In this document: positions 18,002 to 26,383 of the stretch, piece after piece
Layout: each line of letters starts with the position of its first letter
Numbering within the stretch: the first letter of the stretch is position 1
Assembly: GCA_910586965.1 (NCBI GenBank)
Contig: CAJUMF010000002.1
Location: 62,001-126,000 of the forward strand
DNA length: 64,000 nt
Reading direction: 5' to 3'
DNA from: an uncultured Dorea sp.
Lineage (GTDB): Bacteria > Bacillota > Clostridia > Lachnospirales > Lachnospiraceae
The notes under the pieces: model-generated
What the model saw: only the letters and a program-made list of their open reading frames with translations
What the model was told of the DNA's origin: nothing
The model's database searches: none
Made by a program: the position numbers and the translations under genes

Positions 18002-18842
18002 ATGTTGCAGGAAAGTAATCGTGTAGAGTTTAAGATTACCTTAAATGATAAGCTGGAAAGGGAAATTGTTGACGCCAGAAGGAAAGTATAATTATATAGC
18101 ATAATTGTTGGCAGATGAGAATGGCGTATCTGTTAAGGTAGCTAAATATGCAGGAAAGAATAAAGTTGATCTGATTGAAAATGAAGAGTATGGATATTGC
18201 TCTCTGGTTAAGGCAACAAACCAGGTCTTAGAGAAAATGAGAATTGAGAATATTACTAAGACGAAAGTGACAGGAGCAAAGAGAATCGAAAAAAATCTGA
18301 TTGAAACCGTTCCGATGAGAGAGGCTTTGATCAACGCCGTTGTACACAATGATTTTTCTCATGAAATACCGCCGGTATTTGAAATATTTAGTGATCGGAT
18401 GGAATTTACTTCATATGGAGGTCTGATTCAGGGACAAAGTAAAGAAGATTTTTTTAGCTGCAGCAGTATGCCAAGAAACAGAGAATTGATGAGAGTGTTT
18501 AAAGATGTGGGGCTGGTGGAGCAGCTTGGTTCTGGTATGAGCCGTATCTTGCAATTTTATGACAAAAGTATTTTTGAAATATCGGATTATTTTATTAAAG
18601 TCACATTCCCGTTTTCTTTGCCTTACGAAAAGCAGAACATTGTCAATGGCGATGAAAATGGCGATGAAAATAAAATTTTGTATTTAATAAAAGAGCATCC
18701 TGATATCACAGCCAAGGAGATGAGTAAACAGACGGGATTCAGCACTCGGAAGATCAGCCGCATTATAAAAGAGCTGCGAGAAACAGGGAGGATTATCCGA
18801 ATTGGTTCTGATCGGAAGGGGTATTGGAAAACAGGTGAGTAA
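18002..18842 (+). pseudogene. Decayed AlbA_2/RecG-like transcriptional regulator
   Basis: An ATG at 18002 with a GGGAGAGAGG ribosome site starts the typical AlbA_2 opening (QESNRVEFKITLNDKLEREIV), but the frame breaks near 18070. The next recognisable piece, TPEGKYNYIA, is the position found some 200 residues later in intact relatives, so roughly 500-600 nt are missing. It is in another frame and is cut by a TAA where a tyrosine codon is expected. The remainder (18105-18842) retains the ATP-binding HATPase_c_4-like domain (ALINAVVHNDFSHEIPP) and a C-terminal winged helix. The product is almost certainly not a functional regulator, although the 245-residue tail could still be translated. Confidence 0.8.
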
Positions 18843-18876
18843 CTTGTAAAATCTGATTGAGGAAGAAAGGTCTGTT

Positions 18877-19101
18877 ATGAGCGATTTGTTATCATATAAG
18901 AATTACAATGGTACAGTTGAGTATTCTAAAGAGGATTGCTGCCTTTTTGGCAAAGTGGCTGGAATAAAATCTCTGCTATCCTACGAGGGGAATTCCGTAC
19001 AGGAATTAGAGCAGGATTTTCAGAATGTGATTGATGAATATCTTGCAGATTGCAAAGAAAGATATGCAATGAAACAAGGGAAATGGAGTGATAGCAAATG
19101 A
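18877..19101 (+). CDS. Orphan HicB-like antitoxin domain protein
   Basis: A 74-residue protein resembling the N-terminal HicB fold (YNGTVEYSKEDCCLFGKVAGI followed by a YEGNSVQELEQDF helix). Full HicB antitoxins of this group carry a C-terminal ribbon-helix-helix DNA-binding part; here the protein ends after CKERYAMKQGKW, so that part is missing. No HicA toxin gene is next to it. GAGGAAGAAAGG precedes the ATG. Its stop overlaps the cardiolipin synthase start (ATGA), so it is co-translated with it. Either a relic or a domesticated small protein. Confidence 0.6.
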   Translation: MSDLLSYKNYNGTVEYSKEDCCLFGKVAGIKSLLSYEGNSVQELEQDFQNVIDEYLADCKERYAMKQGKWSDSK

Positions 19102-20675
19102 AGACGGATTATAAGGACAAGGGCCTCTCCCTTTTGCGGAAAGGCCAAAAAGGGGTGGTACATGCCATATTCAGCCGGTTTGGGCTGACGCTGGCGCTGC
19201 TGATTGTGCATGTACTGATTCTGTTTAGCGTGTTCCAGCGGTTTGGGGATTTCCTTTTGCATTTTTACGGGCTGCTGGTGCTGTTCATGTTTGGGATGGT
19301 CATTTACCTTTTGAACAGCAGGATGAACCCGACGGCGAAGATTACATGGCTGATCGTGATTTCTATATTGCCTTTGTTCGGGGTGCTTTTGTATCTGTAC
19401 ACCCAGAGCGATATCGGGCATCGGGCGCTTAAGGGGCGCATTGACCGGATCGTGGCAGACACGCAGGACAGCGTCCGGCAGCGGTCAGGGGTGCTTGAGG
19501 AACTTGCCGGGGAAAATCCGGGGGCGGCGTCTCTGGCGCGCTACATGCGAAGGAGCGGGTGCCATCCGGTGTTTAAAAATACGGCGGTCACTTATTTTCC
19601 GCTGGGGGAAGATAAGTTTGAGGCGATGCTTAAGGAGCTTGAGAAGGCGGAGCATTTTATCTTTATGGAGTACTTTATCGTGGACGAGGGCGTGATGTGG
19701 GGCAGGATTTTAGAAATCCTGGCGAAGAAGGCGGCTCAGGGCGTGGATGTGCGGGTGATGTATGACGGCACCTGCGAGTTTGCCCTGCTGCCCCGGGATT
19801 ATCCGCGGCGGCTTGGGAAACTTGGCATCCGGTGCAAGGTGTTTGCCCCGGTGTCTCCGTTTGTGTCCACCTGCTATAATTACCGTGACCACCGGAAGAT
19901 ACTGGTGATTGACGGGCATACGGCGTTTAACGGGGGCGTGAACCTTGCGGATGAGTATATTAACCGGAAGGAAAAATACGGCCACTGGAAGGATGCTGCC
20001 GTTATGCTCAAAGGCGATGCGGTGAGGAGCTTTACGCTGATGTTCCTGCAGATGTGGGGAATCAGCGAGCGGGCGGAGGAGTACGCCCGGTTTTTGTCTT
20101 TCGACCCGCATCCGGTGAAGGAGGCGAAGGGGTATGTGATTCCCTACGGGGACTGCCCGCTGGACGGGGAGAAAGTGGGGGAGCGGGTGTATATGGACAT
20201 CCTGAACCGGTCGCTGTCCTATGTACATATTATGACGCCTTACCTGATCCTGGACGGTGAGATGGAGACGGCGCTTAAGTTCGCGGCGGAGCGGGGCGTT
20301 GACGTGACGCTTATCCTGCCGGGGATTCCGGACAAGGCGGTGCCTTATGCGCTGGCAAAGACCCACTACATACCGCTTTTGGAATCCGGGGTGAAAATCT
20401 ATGAGTACACGCCGGGGTTCGTCCATGCCAAGGTGTTTTTGAGCGACGATGCGGAGGCTGTGGTGGGAACCATTAATCTGGACTACCGGAGTCTTTACCA
20501 TCATTTTGAGTGCGCTACTTATATGTACGGCGTGGGCTGCATCCGGGATATGGAGGAGGATTTCCAGGATACCCTTTTGAAATGCAGGAGGGTTACGCCG
20601 GAGACTGCCCGCAGGGAGAAGTGGACGGTGAAACTTACCGGGCGGCTGATGAAGGCGATTGCGCCGCTGATGTAA
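19098..20675 (+). CDS. cls: Cardiolipin synthase
   Basis: A 525-residue phospholipase-D superfamily enzyme that joins phosphatidylglycerol molecules into cardiolipin at the membrane. Two hydrophobic helices lie near residues 30-50 and 75-95. The two HKD motifs are HRKILVIDG (about residue 270) and HAKVFLSDD with GTINLD (about residue 445). Length matches the bacterial Cls family. The start overlaps the upstream HicB-like stop. Its last 41 nt overlap the 3' end of the convergent merR gene. Confidence 0.92.
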   Translation: MKTDYKDKGLSLLRKGQKGVVHAIFSRFGLTLALLIVHVLILFSVFQRFGDFLLHFYGLLVLFMFGMVIYLLNSRMNPTAKITWLIVISILPLFGVLLYLYTQSDIGHRALKGRIDRIVADTQDSVRQRSGVLEELAGENPGAASLARYMRRSGCHPVFKNTAVTYFPLGEDKFEAMLKELEKAEHFIFMEYFIVDEGVMWGRILEILAKKAAQGVDVRVMYDGTCEFALLPRDYPRRLGKLGIRCKVFAPVSPFVSTCYNYRDHRKILVIDGHTAFNGGVNLADEYINRKEKYGHWKDAAVMLKGDAVRSFTLMFLQMWGISERAEEYARFLSFDPHPVKEAKGYVIPYGDCPLDGEKVGERVYMDILNRSLSYVHIMTPYLILDGEMETALKFAAERGVDVTLILPGIPDKAVPYALAKTHYIPLLESGVKIYEYTPGFVHAKVFLSDDAEAVVGTINLDYRSLYHHFECATYMYGVGCIRDMEEDFQDTLLKCRRVTPETARREKWTVKLTGRLMKAIAPLM

Positions 20676-21495
20676 GGACGGGTATCTCAATCTGTACGAT
20701 ATAGTCTTCAATCCGCTCCGCTACGGTCTCATTGAGCCCTTTCTCGTAGGAATATCCGGTGAGGGTCAGGCCGCGGGCTTTGGCGTAAGCGAGGATTTCC
20801 CGGTACTTTTCCGGGAGGGCGCTTAAATCTCCTTTGTGGAAGGCTCTTATATATGTTCCGCCGGGCTGTATGTGCAGCCCGTATTTTTGCGTGAGGAAGG
20901 GAATCTCGATAAACAGCTTTGTGTAGCTGTCGAAAGAGCCCTCTTGCAGACTTTCCACGGGCAGCATGGAGCCGTAGGAGGCGTCGTGGAGGCGGCCTAA
21001 GCGGCAGCGTGCTGTCTCGGCGGTGATGAGTTCTACTTCTTTTTCGAAGGTGGTGTCTTCGTCGATGTCTACCGTTACCAGGCATCGTTCTTCTTTTTCT
21101 ATGACCGTTAACTCGGACAAATCCATGGTCAGCAGGGTGACCATATTCTGGTGCTGGGCGCAGAGGTTTTTTCGGATGGCCTGAAGGTGGAGTAGCTGTG
21201 CGTCTAAGTCTTTGATCTTTTCTTCCAGCAGGTTTTTCAGGCTCTCTGCGGAGCGCATCTTTATAAATTCCTGTATCTCCGGGAGGGATACGTTAAGCTC
21301 CCGGAGCAGCAGGATGGTCTCTAAGAGGGGGCTTTGGCGGTAGCTGTAATAGCGGTAGCCGTTTTCGGGATTTGCGGCGGCGGGTTTGAAAAGACCAATC
21401 TCGTCGTACCACATCAATGTCTTCTTGTTGATGCCGTGGAGGGCGGCAAATTGCCCGATGGTGAGTAATTTTTCTTTTTTATCTGCATTTTCCAT
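20635..21495 (-). CDS. MerR family regulator with effector domain
   Basis: A 286-residue regulator of the BmrR/BltR type. The N-terminal winged helix reads TIGQFAALHGINKKTLMWYDEIGLFKP, followed by NGYRYYSY, a long coiled-coil dimerisation helix (about residues 75-120) and a GyrI-like small-molecule binding domain. GGAG precedes the ATG. Divergent to it is a MATE efflux gene driven by a promoter with the 19-nt spacer typical of MerR targets, so it most likely activates that pump in response to a drug-like ligand. The C-terminal tail is encoded opposite the end of cls. Confidence 0.88.
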   Translation of the reverse strand: MENADKKEKLLTIGQFAALHGINKKTLMWYDEIGLFKPAAANPENGYRYYSYRQSPLLETILLLRELNVSLPEIQEFIKMRSAESLKNLLEEKIKDLDAQLLHLQAIRKNLCAQHQNMVTLLTMDLSELTVIEKEERCLVTVDIDEDTTFEKEVELITAETARCRLGRLHDASYGSMLPVESLQEGSFDSYTKLFIEIPFLTQKYGLHIQPGGTYIRAFHKGDLSALPEKYREILAYAKARGLTLTGYSYEKGLNETVAERIEDYIVQIEIPVLTSAAQSPSSAAR

Positions 21496-21507
21496 AGTGA
21501 TTTCTCC

Positions 21508-21538
21508 TTGACTGTACAGTTACTGTACGGTTTATTAT
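21508..21538 (+). promoter_or_regulatory. MerR-type promoter of the MATE gene
   Basis: TTGACT (21508-21513) and TATTAT (21533-21538) are 19 nt apart, two more than optimal, exactly the geometry that MerR activators correct by DNA distortion. An imperfect dyad (CTGTAC / GTACGG) sits inside the spacer. It lies between the divergent merR and MATE genes. Confidence 0.8.
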
Positions 21539-21614
21539 ACATTTAGTTATACAATATGCAGATGTCAAATGCAACAGGCAATCGCCCTGTCGCAAGGTGA
21601 AAAGGAGAAAAATC

Positions 21615-22946
21615 ATGGAAAACCAGAATGTGTATGCAAAGCCTGTAACGTTTCATAATATCCTGAAATTTGCCGTTCCGACCATTGCCATGACGGTGTT
21701 TATGTCGTTTTACTCGATGGTTGACGGATTGTTTGTGTCGAATTTGATCGGCACGAAGGCATTGTCGGCGGTCAATCTGACTGCGCCCCTGATTCAGTTT
21801 GTGACGGCTGTCTCTACGATGCTCGCCGCCGGGGGCAGCGCGGTGATCATGAAAAAGATGGGGGAGGGGAAAGAGCGGGAGGCCAGAGAGGATTTTACGT
21901 TTCTGATCCTGGTAAATGCTGCGGTGGGGCTTGCTATGTGCGCCCTCGGATACGGGGTGATGGATCAGGTGTTTGCCGTCTTTGGGCTGTCTCCTGACGT
22001 GTCGGGATATTGCAGGGAATATTTGAGCCGCTACCTTTTGTTTACGGTTCCAATTCTCCTGATGAATAATTTTTCCCTCTATATGATTGGGAGCGGGAGG
22101 GCATCCCTTTCTTTTGCCTGCTCTGTGGCGGGCGGGGTGCTGAATATGGCGCTTGATTATCTGTTTCTCGGCGTGTTCCATATGGGAATCGGCGGCGCGG
22201 CGGTGGCGACGGGGCTTGGGTATTCGGTGACTGCTGTGGCGGGGGTTCTTGTGTTTTGTAAGGAGAGCAGCTTTTTGCATTTTGTGAGGCCGGCGTTTCG
22301 CCCGAAGGTGCTTATCCTGGCTGCGTCCAACGGGAGCTCTGAGATGGCGGGGGCGCTTGTCACGGGAATCGTTACGCTGGTGTTTAACTGGATGATGCTT
22401 AAAGTGGCGGGGGAGGAAGGGGTCGCCGCGGTGACGATTATCATGTATGTGCTGATGTTTGCAAGCTCCCTGTATACGGGATACTCCTACGGGGTCGCGC
22501 CTATGCTGAGTTTTTACTTTGGGGAGGGAAATGCGGATAAACTTAAGAAGGTGGTGGCTGTGAGCCTTAAAGTGATTGCTGCCATCTCTCTTTTGACTGC
22601 GGCGGCATCTTTTGCATTTACGGAGCCTATGGTGGCGGTCTTTGCAAGGCCGGGCAATCTGGTGTATGCCCTTGCGGCGACGGGAAATAAAATCTGTACG
22701 GCGGCGCTTTTGTTTATCGGGTTTAATATATTTGGCAGCGGGATGTTTACGGCGCTGTCAAATGGGGGCGTGTCGGCGCTCCTTGCGTTTTCCAGGTCTT
22801 TTGTGTTCATGCTGGCGATGCTTATCCTGCTGCCCCTTCTTCTGGGGGTAAATGGAATCTGGCTTGCCACGCCTGCGGCGGAGCTCCTTTCATTTGTCTT
22901 GTCGGGGTATCTGTTCTTTAAATATAGGAAGAGATATGGGTATTGA
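21615..22946 (+). CDS. MATE family multidrug efflux transporter
   Basis: A 443-residue multidrug and toxin extrusion antiporter with about 12 membrane helices. The N-terminal half contains the SMVDGLFVSNLIGTKALSAVNL segment conserved in the DinF/NorM-like clostridial MATE proteins. ATG 21615 follows AAGGAG; the earlier ATG at 21597 has none. It is controlled by a MerR-type promoter and the divergent merR gene, implying induction by a compound it exports. Its 3' end overlaps by 29 nt the relic of a hydrolase on the other strand. Confidence 0.9.
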   Translation: MENQNVYAKPVTFHNILKFAVPTIAMTVFMSFYSMVDGLFVSNLIGTKALSAVNLTAPLIQFVTAVSTMLAAGGSAVIMKKMGEGKEREAREDFTFLILVNAAVGLAMCALGYGVMDQVFAVFGLSPDVSGYCREYLSRYLLFTVPILLMNNFSLYMIGSGRASLSFACSVAGGVLNMALDYLFLGVFHMGIGGAAVATGLGYSVTAVAGVLVFCKESSFLHFVRPAFRPKVLILAASNGSSEMAGALVTGIVTLVFNWMMLKVAGEEGVAAVTIIMYVLMFASSLYTGYSYGVAPMLSFYFGEGNADKLKKVVAVSLKVIAAISLLTAAASFAFTEPMVAVFARPGNLVYALAATGNKICTAALLFIGFNIFGSGMFTALSNGGVSALLAFSRSFVFMLAMLILLPLLLGVNGIWLATPAAELLSFVLSGYLFFKYRKRYGY

Positions 22947-23293
22947 TTTCTTTTTGTACTTGTTTTGGGTTGTCTAAGTTCGTTCCGTGGTGGGCGTTTT
23001 TTATCGTGACCAGGCGGGAGCCGGGAATTGCGCGGCGGATGAAATCCTGCTGATGTCCGGCGAGACGTCTCCCGGCGGGAGGGTGGAGCGTCCATGCCCC
23101 CGCGCATCCAGGGTGATGACGCGGTATACCTTGACGGACGAAGTCCGCCAGTTCCGCAGGAACAAGCATTACGGGATGCCCTGTGGGTATGACTTGGAGA
23201 AATGTTTTACTTCCCGGTTCTACTGGCGCATGTCTAAGGAGGCGCCGTGAAGGAAGAGGAGGGCTTTGCCCTGACCGTGGAGTTGTTGTGAAA
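22918..23293 (-). pseudogene. Alpha/beta-hydrolase pseudogene
   Basis: Minus-strand translation in pieces gives the successive landmarks of an alpha/beta hydrolase: HGQGKALLFLHG, FSKSY, VITLDARGHGRS, and, in a different frame, FIRRAIPGSRLVTIKNAHHG-NLDNP at the C-terminus with the catalytic histidine. Two in-frame stops, a 63-bp repeat insertion and a large central deletion with frameshift (the nucleophile elbow and lid are gone) make it non-functional. The start is missing. It fills most of the 521-nt gap between the MATE gene and the first radical SAM gene. Confidence 0.75.
23128..23190 (-). repeat. 63-bp palindromic repeat inserted in a hydrolase relic
   Basis: The insertion separates the codons for FSKSY and RVITLD of the alpha/beta hydrolase and is bounded by a 5-bp direct repeat (GGTAT on the + strand at 23123-23127 and 23186-23190). 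It contains short hairpins with 3-nt loops, GTTCC-tgc-GGAAC and CGGAC-ttc-GTCCG, and ends with a GTCAAGGTATACC motif. Related units occur at 46773-46880. Size and structure resemble a REP-type mobile palindrome. Confidence 0.65.
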
Positions 23294-23348
23294 CAAAATG
23301 GGAATTGTGCAAAATTTATAATAAAACAAAAAAATACAAATAAAAATA

Positions 23349-23377
23349 TTGCATAATAACGAAAAAAGGAGTATGAT
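23349..23377 (+). promoter_or_regulatory. Candidate promoter of RiPP locus A
   Basis: TTGCAT (23349-23354) and TATGAT (23372-23377) lie 17 nt apart in a very AT-rich gap, about 90 nt ahead of the first maturase gene. By eye only; the AT content makes chance matches likely. Confidence 0.4.
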
Positions 23378-23467
23378 ATATTATAAATATACAGAAAAAT
23401 AAAAATATTATTTGTTGTATTCTGAAAAAGATACTAGAGTAGTGCTAGAATTTAAAAGAGGTAGATT

Positions 23468-24889
23468 ATGCAAAAGAAACCAAAGCCATTTATCCATTTA
23501 TTTGAAACTCCGTTAGGTTTTTATTTTTATGATGTTAATACAAATGATATTGTGGAAGTAAATAAAGAGATGTATGAATATTTAAGAAATGATTATATTG
23601 CGGGTGAAGAAATAAATCAAGAAGATTTGAAAAATTTAAAGGCAAGAGGATATTTGAAGACAAAACGCGTGGAGAAAACAGAACATCCAGCAACAGAACT
23701 ATTACCGTTTTATGCAAAGACTAAAATGGGGCAATTAATTTTGCAGGTAACACAGAATTGCAATTTGAGATGTGAGTATTGTGTATATTCTGGAAATTAT
23801 GAGACTCGAGGACATACAAATAAAAAGATGGGCTTTCAAACAGCCAAAAAAGCAATTGATTTTTTGGCGGAGCATTCAAAAAATAGGAATGAAGTGATAA
23901 TTGGCTTTTATGGAGGGGAGCCGTTGTTAGAATTTTCTTTGATGAAACAATGTGTAGAGTATGCAGAAGAAAGATTAAAAGGAAAGAAGATAGAGTATTC
24001 GATTACTACAAATGCAACATTATTGACAGATGATGTTATTAAATATTTTATAACCAATGATTTTCTTGTTACAGTCAGTCTGGATGGACCAAGAGAAATT
24101 CAAGATGAGTGCAGAAAATTCTTGAATGATAAAGGTTCTTTTGATACTGTTATGAAAAATTTAAAAAGAATAAAAGAACGGGACAGAGAATATTTTGATA
24201 GAAATGTTCGAGTTAACACTGTACTGGTTGTAGAGAGAGGATATGAGTGCGTGGACCACTTTTTTAAAGGTAATGAAATTTTTTCAAATTTGGCTATTTC
24301 TTCTGCGGCAGTTAGTGATAATTTTTCAAAAAATAAAAGGAGTGTATCGGAGAAATTTCATATTGAACAACAATATGAGCTATTTAAAACATTTTTGGCA
24401 GAGTTAGGATACTTGCCTTCTGAAGATGCATCGCTGTTAATGCGTCCGTATTTAGAGCAGATTTATGATATGCGAGGAAATTCTGAACGCTCATATAGGG
24501 AAGAGGTGCCGTCTACTTGGCATAGAGGAGGTCCGTGTATATCAGGAGCGATGCGTCTTTTTGTCACTGCGGAGGGTAAACTGTTTCCATGTGAAAGGGT
24601 ATGTGAAATTTCAGAATATGCCCAAATAGGAACACTTGAAGAAGGACTCGATTTAAAAAAAATGAGTGATATTTTGAATATTGAAAAATTGACGGAAAAA
24701 GAATGTAGAAATTGCTGGGCATATTCTGAGTGCAATAGTTGTATTCGTTTTTGTAATGGTAATAGACAAGAAATGAAAAATGCACTTTTATCTAAATGCA
24801 GTGAAATTCGGAGAAGTATTGAAGGGATTTTGAAAGACTTCACTATTTTGCAAGAATTGGGGTATGATTTTGAGGCGGAGGGGAGATGA
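23468..24889 (+). CDS. Radical SAM/SPASM Cys-rich peptide maturase (CcpM-like), locus A
   Basis: A 473-residue radical SAM protein. The SAM cluster motif is C98-N-L-R-C102-E-Y-C105, followed by FYGGEPLLEF. The C-terminal SPASM-like region has a GGPC, PCERVCE and a C-NCWAY-ECNSCIRFC series for auxiliary clusters. The first ~85 residues (FIHLFETPLGFYFYDVN) look like a peptide-recognition region. This combination, with the two small partner genes and a CxC-rich peptide, matches what is annotated as the Cys-rich peptide radical SAM maturase CcpM. It should modify the precursor at 26384-26542; the chemistry is unknown. AGAGG precedes the ATG. Very AT-rich compared with flanking genes. Paralogue at 32380. 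Confidence 0.85.
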   Translation: MQKKPKPFIHLFETPLGFYFYDVNTNDIVEVNKEMYEYLRNDYIAGEEINQEDLKNLKARGYLKTKRVEKTEHPATELLPFYAKTKMGQLILQVTQNCNLRCEYCVYSGNYETRGHTNKKMGFQTAKKAIDFLAEHSKNRNEVIIGFYGGEPLLEFSLMKQCVEYAEERLKGKKIEYSITTNATLLTDDVIKYFITNDFLVTVSLDGPREIQDECRKFLNDKGSFDTVMKNLKRIKERDREYFDRNVRVNTVLVVERGYECVDHFFKGNEIFSNLAISSAAVSDNFSKNKRSVSEKFHIEQQYELFKTFLAELGYLPSEDASLLMRPYLEQIYDMRGNSERSYREEVPSTWHRGGPCISGAMRLFVTAEGKLFPCERVCEISEYAQIGTLEEGLDLKKMSDILNIEKLTEKECRNCWAYSECNSCIRFCNGNRQEMKNALLSKCSEIRRSIEGILKDFTILQELGYDFEAEGR

Positions 24890-25953
24890 CATGGCGAATG
24901 AATAAATATGTTGTGTTTCCGTATGATGACCATTTAAAGGAAATAGTAAACTGGACTGATGAAAATATAGAGGACTCCATAAAAGATTTGTTGACTATGA
25001 AGGGATGGGGGAGTTGTGGTTCACAGGTTCGGATTGGCAATGAACTGGTTTGTGTCAAATCATCTTTAAATGAAATATCAGAGGATTGTAATAGTATTTG
25101 GATTGTGGAAAGCTATTATGATTTGGATTTTTTTGTACATATTCTTCCGGTTTTAATACATGCAAAGAAGAAAAGGTGGTTTGTTTATTACGGTCGCGCC
25201 CTTTCGAAAAACGAGGAAGGAGTTATTAGAAGTATTATCGATGAAAAATATCTTACTATTTTAAAACAGGAATATAAGGATGATGACATGCAAAACAGAT
25301 TATATGACATTACAAAACCCGTTATATGGATTGTAGATATGTTTTCTGGTATGCCATATCAAAATGTATTATTTAGGTTATATGATTCTTTTCAACAACT
25401 AGGTTATACTGTTAATGTTGTTTCAAAACGGAAAGATGTTCCCTTACTATTTAAAGAAGTAAAAATGTTTCCAAATGTATTGGAAACGGATATTAAAGAG
25501 TCAGCTAAATTTATAAATCACTATTTGAAAGGAATTGAAAGACGTGAAGATAAGGATTTGTTTTTGATTGAGATTCCAGGTAATTTATTGGAAATAAGCA
25601 AGAAAGTGTATGGTGATTATGGAGTAGGAGCTTTTATAATATCTAAGGCAGCCCCGCCGGATATTATAATATGTAATATTCCTTATATGGATAGAGTTTT
25701 GGAGAATGTGGCTGGTTTACTGGCTGCTGTGGAGTCATCGATGGGTTTGGTTGTTGACTGCTTAAACATGATACCTGAGTATTTTGACTTATTAGAGTCA
25801 GAACAAATGGGAAATTTTGAATATGTAACTTTATCTAATGATTTTATAGACGATAAAATTAAAGATTGTTCGGATGTTTTTAACATAAATTCGGAAGATA
25901 AAGCTCAGAACTTAGCAAAATTAATCCTTCGTCAGTTAAATAGCTATGCGTGA
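24886..25953 (+). CDS. Peptide maturation system companion protein (TIGR04066-like), locus A
   Basis: A protein of about 352-356 residues, paralogous to the one at 33839. Both open with a V-FPYD motif, then a WGxG segment near residue 40, and share central blocks (IPGNLMEISKKV-GDFG type, NxIPxYxDLxES) without any catalytic motif I can name. It corresponds to the peptide maturation protein family that accompanies CcpM enzymes. Function unknown; it could be a binding protein, a second modifying enzyme or a scaffold. ATG 24886 overlaps the maturase stop; ATG 24898, starting MNKYVVFPYDD, aligns better with the paralogue. Confidence 0.75.
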   Translation: MTWRMNKYVVFPYDDHLKEIVNWTDENIEDSIKDLLTMKGWGSCGSQVRIGNELVCVKSSLNEISEDCNSIWIVESYYDLDFFVHILPVLIHAKKKRWFVYYGRALSKNEEGVIRSIIDEKYLTILKQEYKDDDMQNRLYDITKPVIWIVDMFSGMPYQNVLFRLYDSFQQLGYTVNVVSKRKDVPLLFKEVKMFPNVLETDIKESAKFINHYLKGIERREDKDLFLIEIPGNLLEISKKVYGDYGVGAFIISKAAPPDIIICNIPYMDRVLENVAGLLAAVESSMGLVVDCLNMIPEYFDLLESEQMGNFEYVTLSNDFIDDKIKDCSDVFNINSEDKAQNLAKLILRQLNSYA

Positions 25954-25975
25954 GGTTGCATATTAGGAGAATAGA

Positions 25976-26215
25976 ATGAAAGAGGAAAAGAGAATAAAAA
26001 ACATATTTGATAGAGTGGGATGTGATTATGGCTATTTAAAAAAGCATCCTGATGAAAACTTGCTTAGCCGGAATACGGGATTGCTGGCAAGGGATTTACT
26101 GATTATATATGTTATTTTAACAAAAGAGCTTGGAATTTGCATACCCAAGGAATTGGTTTTGAGTGGAGAATTTGCAACATATAGAGCGATTGCGGATTTA
26201 GTAGATAGTCTATAA
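25976..26215 (+). CDS. Acyl-carrier-related protein of RiPP locus A
   Basis: A 79-residue protein with the helical pattern of an acyl carrier protein (LARDLLIIYVILTKELGICIPKE aligns with helix II and the loop after it). At the place of the phosphopantetheine-bearing DSL serine it has ARDLL, as does the paralogue at 34929, so it probably cannot carry a prosthetic group in the usual way. This matches the acyl carrier-related proteins reported in Cys-rich peptide maturation cassettes. It may serve as a docking adaptor. GGAGAAT precedes the ATG. The 168-nt gap behind it holds no clear gene. Confidence 0.7.
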   Translation: MKEEKRIKNIFDRVGCDYGYLKKHPDENLLSRNTGLLARDLLIIYVILTKELGICIPKELVLSGEFATYRAIADLVDSL

Positions 26216-26383
26216 GGGTAAATAAAGTGTAATGGCAGGTCAATATTTTGTATTGGAGTTAGTAATTATTTGTTTGCTTTATATATGGGAGGAGGTGTGG
26301 AATTTTACGATAAAGTAAATTGAAATAAGTTATATCAGGTATCTAAGTGTTAAAGTATTTTATGGTGGGAAGGAGGAAAAACT

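Noticed and set aside
22918..23169. 83-residue minus-strand protein
   Set aside because: It only combines the repeat insertion with the tail of an alpha/beta hydrolase in a shifted frame; treated as pseudogene.
26216..26383. Second precursor peptide in the gap before precursor A
   Set aside because: A 12-codon frame with ATG exists but has no cysteines and no similarity to the precursor leaders.
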